DNA of 64,000 bases from Crambe crambe. Lineage: Eukaryota; Porifera; Demospongiae; Poecilosclerida; Crambeidae. Numbering within the stretch: the stretch's first letter is position 1; each line of letters starts with the position of its first letter. The stretch is taken from contig OZ004589.1 in NCBI GenBank assembly GCA_963924555.1, forward strand, positions 2,666,001 to 2,730,000. The letters run 5' to 3'. Under the pieces are notes generated by a model that saw only the letters and a list, made by a program, of their open reading frames with translations, was not told the DNA's origin and searched no databases. The position numbers and the translations under genes are program-made. Shown here in pieces: positions 58,516-64,000 of the stretch.

Positions 58516-61500
58516 CTAGGCAGCATAGCCATTAGTCTTTAAGTAGTCCAGTAGCACTCGATAGCAGAAGACATACTGTTCCTGTGAAAATGAAAATTGG
58601 TAGCTAGCTAGTATCCATGTGCGGACCCATTGAGAGCTACTATTATTATCACAGAAGGAGGGATGGACCTTAAGCTCTTGAGTGAGTCTCTTATTATTTT
58701 ACCCTCTCCCAATGAATATTTCTAATCGCTATACTTCTTGTTCCCCTCCTCATTCATGATGTACAAGGAAGTGAAAGTACATGTAAACAGAGGTGGATCC
58801 AGAGCCCTCCCTCCCTCCCCCCTTGCTGTGTTAGATCATTAATTATATCCTTGAAAATAGTAAACAATTTATATTCCCTTGCTCCCTTTTGATAAATCCT
58901 GAATCTGCCCTCTAGTTGTAGTTACTTACAGTATCAAGGATTAGTCCTGCTCTCTGAATGCGGACAGATTTGATATACTGGAAGAGGTCAATTTCTCCTT
59001 CAGTTTTCAGCCTTTCCAGCTGGGAATAAATACCAATAAAAGCACCAGTCCTTCCAACACCATTACTACAATCAAAAGGTAGAACAGTTGTTAATAATGA
59101 CTATTGTATGCATATTCAATGGTATCTGAAATGTCTCAATATAGACACATTCAAACCTGCTAATCTGTTAACAGTCCTTGACGGAATTAATATGATAGAG
59201 CCTGATTGCTACCAACATACGTAGTTAGGGAGATGGATGCAGTATGATTAGCTTATTATGTGGGAAGTCCATTTTATGCATTGTTATATGTATGCACAAC
59301 ATAAATCAGACTGGTGTGGGCTAGCACCCAAAATGTAGACCGTCCAAGCATCACCTTCTTGTAATATAATGCCTCCCCTAAACCAAATATTCTTCCCCAC
59401 ATCTCTGAAAATAACCTATCCACTGTCACTGCATAATCCAGTGAAAGATAAACCCTAAAGATAATATTTACACTGAATTCTTTTTGAGGTTGTTATACAT
59501 AGCTAGCTAAAAATTTAAATTGATCACTTCAAAGTGGATTATGTGTAAGTGCTAACTAAAAGTAAATAGCGTTCAATTATAACAAGAGATAGTTAATGGC
59601 TCTCATAGTTGAGAGTGTGGGCAACATCAAAGTGTAGTTTAAATACACTGCAACCACACAGCTGCAGTTAAAAGCCATTCTCTAAATATCAGATCTGGTA
59701 ATTAGACTACAGCTGAGCTTGTATCCATGGATACTATGATGGATCCCACTTTATAGTCCAAACATAGTAAAAACTAGCAAAAAGCCACAAGTTTTTATTG
59801 GGTATAATAATATCTAGGTGTCTCATGAATATTATCCTGTTTTTAATTAGGTTTGGAATTTATAACATTTTAGAGAAATTTAATAAATAAAGCTCACTGT
59901 TAATGAGACCTACTTGTATGTAGTTATATATACAAGTTATGAGAAATTGTAATGTCAATTACACATAAAGTCAAGCTAGCCTCTCCCGGTGCTTTACAAC
60001 ATGAGTCTAGCCATTCAGATTTACTTCTGTACACATATTATCGACACCAAGTCCTATCACTTTACCCCTTGCTGCACTTGGCGCACGGGGTAGTTATGTG
60101 GAACATTTGAAAGTGAACAAGTGGATATAGCTAATAGCTTCTGTGCATGATCCAGCTGTAACAAAATCCCTCTCCCAACCCTCCTCCTATCCCCTAAGAG
60201 TGTACATAGTCTGGCGCAGCCAGTCCCAGGCACTTCCGCAACTCCAGCGCATGCAAGGATCTGGTAACACACAATACTTTGACTTGTCCCGTTTAGCAGA
60301 AATCCTGCCGAACAAGTCGAAGTATTATGTAATTACCAGACCCTCACGCTGGAGTTGTGGAAGTGCCTAGGGCTGGCTGCACCAGACTACTAAGAGTGTG
60401 CACATAGAGGCATGGCAATCAGACACATATAAATCCAGCCAAAATGGGGAACTATAACAGCTGATCATGAAGAAAGATTTTTGACTACCATAGCTTGAAG
60501 CTCCTTGCAATAAAAATCATCACTTTTCCTAAATACTATTGATGGGTTGCTTGAGCTGCTTCAGGCATGTAGCAATAGAAAAAGAATGTTACCCTTGATA
60601 AGTAAGGTATTTCGAAAATAATGATAATTATGATCACTGTTGTACATAATTATTATAGTCATGCACACTACTGAATTAATTTGTGATAGAATCTGAGAAA
60701 ACCACTCAAAATGTTTAGCTGCTACTGTAAATTGGGAAATTTTGCATAATTATTATTTTCATTGTTAGCTATGGCTTAGCTACTTGGAATAACTGGTTCA
60801 TTTTTTCATGTGGTTAATTATTTTCTTGTTGATCATGATAATGACAACAAAAGTTTAACCACGAGGTTTCCCAATTTTGGTATGTACAAAATTGGTAGCT
60901 ATGAAACCTTTGAACTGATACCATGATATCAATATTGATTTGTTCCAAGCTAGTGGGTCGTTTTCTCAGATCCTGGCCATTTTTTTTTTGTCCATAGACT
61001 AAGATTACTTATTTAATCCCTTGCTGGACTGACATGCATATCATGTGTAGATGATAAAGTGAACATACTTGCACATGACTGTGACAGCCTTATTCCCAGT
61101 AGTTAGCTGTATTCTCTCCACATTCTGAAGGACCTCCAGAATTGATTTGGTACTTTTCGGCACATCATGTTCAGGCCAGTTGATATAGTGATACTGAGTC
61201 ACCACAAAAGATGGTGAGAGCGAATTTTTCTTCATACTCATGGCCTTTGGTGGAATTGCATGGATTTCAAACTTCCTCATGATGTAATCTGGAAATGCTT
61301 CCTCGACTGTTTTTGTGACAGTGACTTTGCCATAAAATACGGGTGTAAGTATCTCTTCTGGCCAGTAACGGGCACTGTAGTCCTACACACAAGTATATTT
61401 TTTTTAGGGTAAAAAATTTCCCACCTAGTGAACTAGCTTGCTATGATGGTGGATGTGGTTTCAATGAAGTCATAATAATAGAGTACAATCATCTGAAAAT

Positions 61501-64000
61501 AATGATGACTAAGAGACCACTTTGTGTATAGTTCCCATGCCTAATGAGGGATTGAGGGTGAACCAAGTAAGTAGCACTTGCTATAGATGGCAACTCATTG
61601 CCTATTAGGGATGCACTAATTTGGAAAAGAGTTCATATTATGGAGGACTGTATCAATTTACACACAGAGATATTGTGGTAGCTATATACGTACCACTGCC
61701 TATTAGGGGTGCTGGAAGTTTTTCAGAGTTGCTATATGGAGGACTGTATCAATTAACACACAGATATGTTGAAACAAGGCAGGATGTTTGTGGTACCACT
61801 GCCTAATAGGGGTGCACTTAAAAATAAATGTAGAGTTGCCTTCCATAGCAAGATGACTGTGTCAATTAACACACAGAGGCATTCTAATAAAGGGCCACTG
61901 AGGTAGTGTTTGATTACTACAACAAGAATAAGTGGCCTTGATAGAGCTGAAAAAAATGGTTACTGATATTATCCAGCCTTTAATTTTCCTAAATTCCAGT
62001 ACTTTTTAATCAAGTGATTAAGTGATTACATTATGTTCGGAATTCTATACCAATTACATTAGCTATTTTGTTTTGTTTATTGTTTGTTTGTTTGCTTGTT
62101 TGTTTGTTCTGTTTGTTCTACCAATCATGCTGGCTTACTTTGCCATTTTCTTGAAATCTGCAGAGCATGACTATACACTTGCTTCTGAATTCATGGATCA
62201 TCCTCCAGAAGTCATCGACTGTATTTTGCAGGGGACCCTGAGTTGCAATTAAGGCCTGTGTGTTTTTATATCCCTACAGAAGATAATTGTAGTGTAGTAG
62301 AGATGACAACTAATGTGTGAACAAAAACATGCAGGCATGGTGACCTCACTTTTAAAAAAAGCTCAACAAAGGCTCTTCTTGCAGGTTCAATTAGCTACAT
62401 GTAGCTATGTACTTTGTATAGCTAAAAGGTATCTAATTTTTGACTTACGTCAATAAAGCTTGCATTGATGTAATCTGAGCCATCCTCACCATTGGGCCTC
62501 AATCTTACTCGAGTAAAATAATCTTTAAAAAATGTAATATAAATTAAAGTAGTGTGATAAACCGCTTAGTTATAGCTGATTACTTGGAATTCTGTGGGAA
62601 TATCTGTTCTTCTTGGCATTATATGCAGCCTTAGCATGTCCGTACTTGGCATCAGGCAGTATATGTGTCATGTGATTCAAAAGCTACATTTGGAATTTAA
62701 AAAGTATGAAATGGCTCTATTTAAGTACATATGCTATCTAGCAATGCTGGAATCATAAACTTTTACCTCGTACTGTTGCTCAAACCCAGTCTTTCCATCC
62801 TCTGAGACCTTGCTCAATTTCTCAAATGCTTGCTCTAAGTTGGAGGCTTGAATCTCGGTTTCCCCACATATGATATACTCATTGAGGGCATCAAAGATGA
62901 ACATGTACTGGGCCTGAAGTAATGACACATTATGCAACACTAAAGAGAGAGTTGGGTGGTTCTCAGTCAATTACATGATTATAGGTAACAAGGAGAGAGC
63001 CCCCCCCCCCCCCCCCCCCCCCAGTTTTTAGGAAAAGATGTTGAATAAAATAATAGCTACAAGAATGTACCTAGCACCCTACTATATATAACAAGTAGCT
63101 ACGTAGAACCAATTCCCTAAATAGGTCATGTGGTAAAGGGGCTTGTATGCAAAAACTTTATGGCCTGAGGCTAAGGTTATCACTTACATAGGGTTATATT
63201 GACAGTCTGAACTGTCAGTGCACATAAAGCAAATATTATTATGGCCTGGATTTTTGGACTTACGGCAGTCTGGACCATTAGAACTCTTTGTTTACGTATT
63301 TTGGAGACAAAGGGGAAAATATCGATCGTCTGCTCCTCTTTGATCCTCTCAAGCATGGAGTCCAGTGTGATGAAGGTCCCTGTCCTCCCCACACCAGCAC
63401 TGCAGTGCACCAGTAGTTGCATCTTGTTGGAATGGGGGTGGACCTTCCTGACACGCTTGATGAAATTGATCAGTGATAATGCATTCGTTGGCACACCGTG
63501 GTCTGGCCAGCCAAGAAAGTGAAACTGTGTCACCTCAAGAGGAGCAGTATCAGGTTCTGCAGCCTGTAGAGCACAAAAATACAACTAGTCAATTGTTATA
63601 ACCAAATTCATCATACCAGCGTTTTCTATGAGATTCTTAATGAGATATCCAGGTCATCTATGGCTTAATTATATTGATTATGGCATCCTTATTTTCAGTG
63701 GAAATTATTATGATTATACACAGCTTATAGGATAATTCACATTGATCAAGTATGCTTTAGCTAAATGGTAGTTGTTCCACAGTATTAATGTTGAGTGCTC
63801 ATGAGAAGTTGAATGCATGCAAGCTGCACTTGACTATAATCCGTGGATCTAGAGATAGCTACTTACACTTCTGACTGACATCTTCCGCATGATGTAGTTG
63901 GAGTAAGGTGTGACAGAGATGAGGGAGACAGTTAAACTTTGACCAGGAAGGAAGGGCTCCTCCATTTTTTCTGGCCAATACTGTACACACTTTTTCTACA
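58516..64000 (-). CDS. Receptor protein tyrosine phosphatase, tandem domains (5' end missing)
   Basis: Exons run from the right edge: 63867 to edge ([15 protein letters not shown]), about 63265-63563 ([26 protein letters not shown]), 62765-62914 ([14 protein letters not shown]), about 62592-62683, 62459-62525 (DYINASFID), about 62141-62252 ([18 protein letters not shown]), about 61070-61383, 58931-59069 and 58516-58581 ([14 protein letters not shown], stop). Phases match. The first domain has a normal WPD loop and a CSAGVGRTG signature, so it is likely active. The second has WPEHDVP and VMCNNGVGRTG: Asp to Glu and His to Met while the Cys-x5-Arg loop is kept, typical of a regulatory D2 domain. 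Ectodomain and TM lie outside the window. Confidence 0.88.
60207..60389. mobile_element. 183-bp palindromic MITE, TAGTCTGGCG ends
   Basis: Inverted arms of about 80 bp begin TAGTCTGGCGCAGCCAGTCC and close with the complement. CTAAGAGTGT flanks both sides (60194-60203, 60390-60399). It lies in the large intron of the PTP second domain. Confidence 0.75.
63000..63022. repeat. Poly-C tract
   Basis: About 23 C in a PTP intron. Confidence 0.9.

Overview
The window looks like nuclear DNA from a demosponge, most probably Amphimedon queenslandica or a close relative. This is inferred from the gene content: a CARD-like/NACHT/LRR receptor, divergent receptor tyrosine kinases, a Q50 PRD-class homeobox gene, TRIM-NHL and tandem-domain PTP genes. 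Short GT-AG introns, AT-rich spacers full of TAGCTA/CTATAG words and abundant small inverted-repeat elements also fit. No species search was possible. All exon borders were read by eye from splice signals and codon phase.

Left part (1-14220), all genes on the minus strand. A secreted/membrane receptor with two tandem copies of an unrecognised Cys/Tyr-rich domain, a Ser/Thr stalk and one TM helix (485-2321) runs off the left edge. Next come scraps of another receptor-kinase gene (2609-3912). A complete 10-exon receptor tyrosine kinase (4034-7864) has almost no ectodomain and lacks catalytic residues, so it looks like a pseudokinase receptor. An NLR-type innate receptor (9024-14220) is split in its first exon by a 629-bp inverted-repeat element with a 9-bp target duplication. 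Removing the element and one copy of the duplication restores one open frame.

Middle part (about 16.4-50.8 kb) is a mosaic of segmental duplications. The intact genes are a rhodopsin-like GPCR (24597-25814, +), a TRIM-NHL ubiquitin-ligase-type gene (30223-32337, +) and PWP1, a WD40 ribosome-biogenesis/chromatin protein (40191-50829, -). Each has a decayed partner: scattered PWP1 exons at 17.5-23.7 kb, a GPCR pseudogene at 32.5-33.7 kb and a TRIM-NHL pseudogene at 45.5-48.1 kb nested in a PWP1 intron. Because paralogous blocks can be compared, several small transposons can be dated as insertions with visible empty sites (32581, 34458, 28140, 46435). A minisatellite in PWP1 has multiplied the end of an exon together with its 5' splice site.

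Right part (50.8-64 kb): PWP1 shares a divergent promoter with a small, probably dually acylated protein (51043-51468, +). Then follow a gene-poor stretch, a PRD-class homeobox gene (54139-56603, -) and the 3' part of a receptor protein tyrosine phosphatase with tandem phosphatase domains (58516 to the right edge, -), whose second domain looks catalytically weakened.

No operon-like system, CRISPR array, rRNA or tRNA gene was seen. The strongest leads are the insertion-split NLR, the minimal-ectodomain pseudokinase receptor, the splice-site minisatellite and the inverted pair of tRNA-like SINEs.
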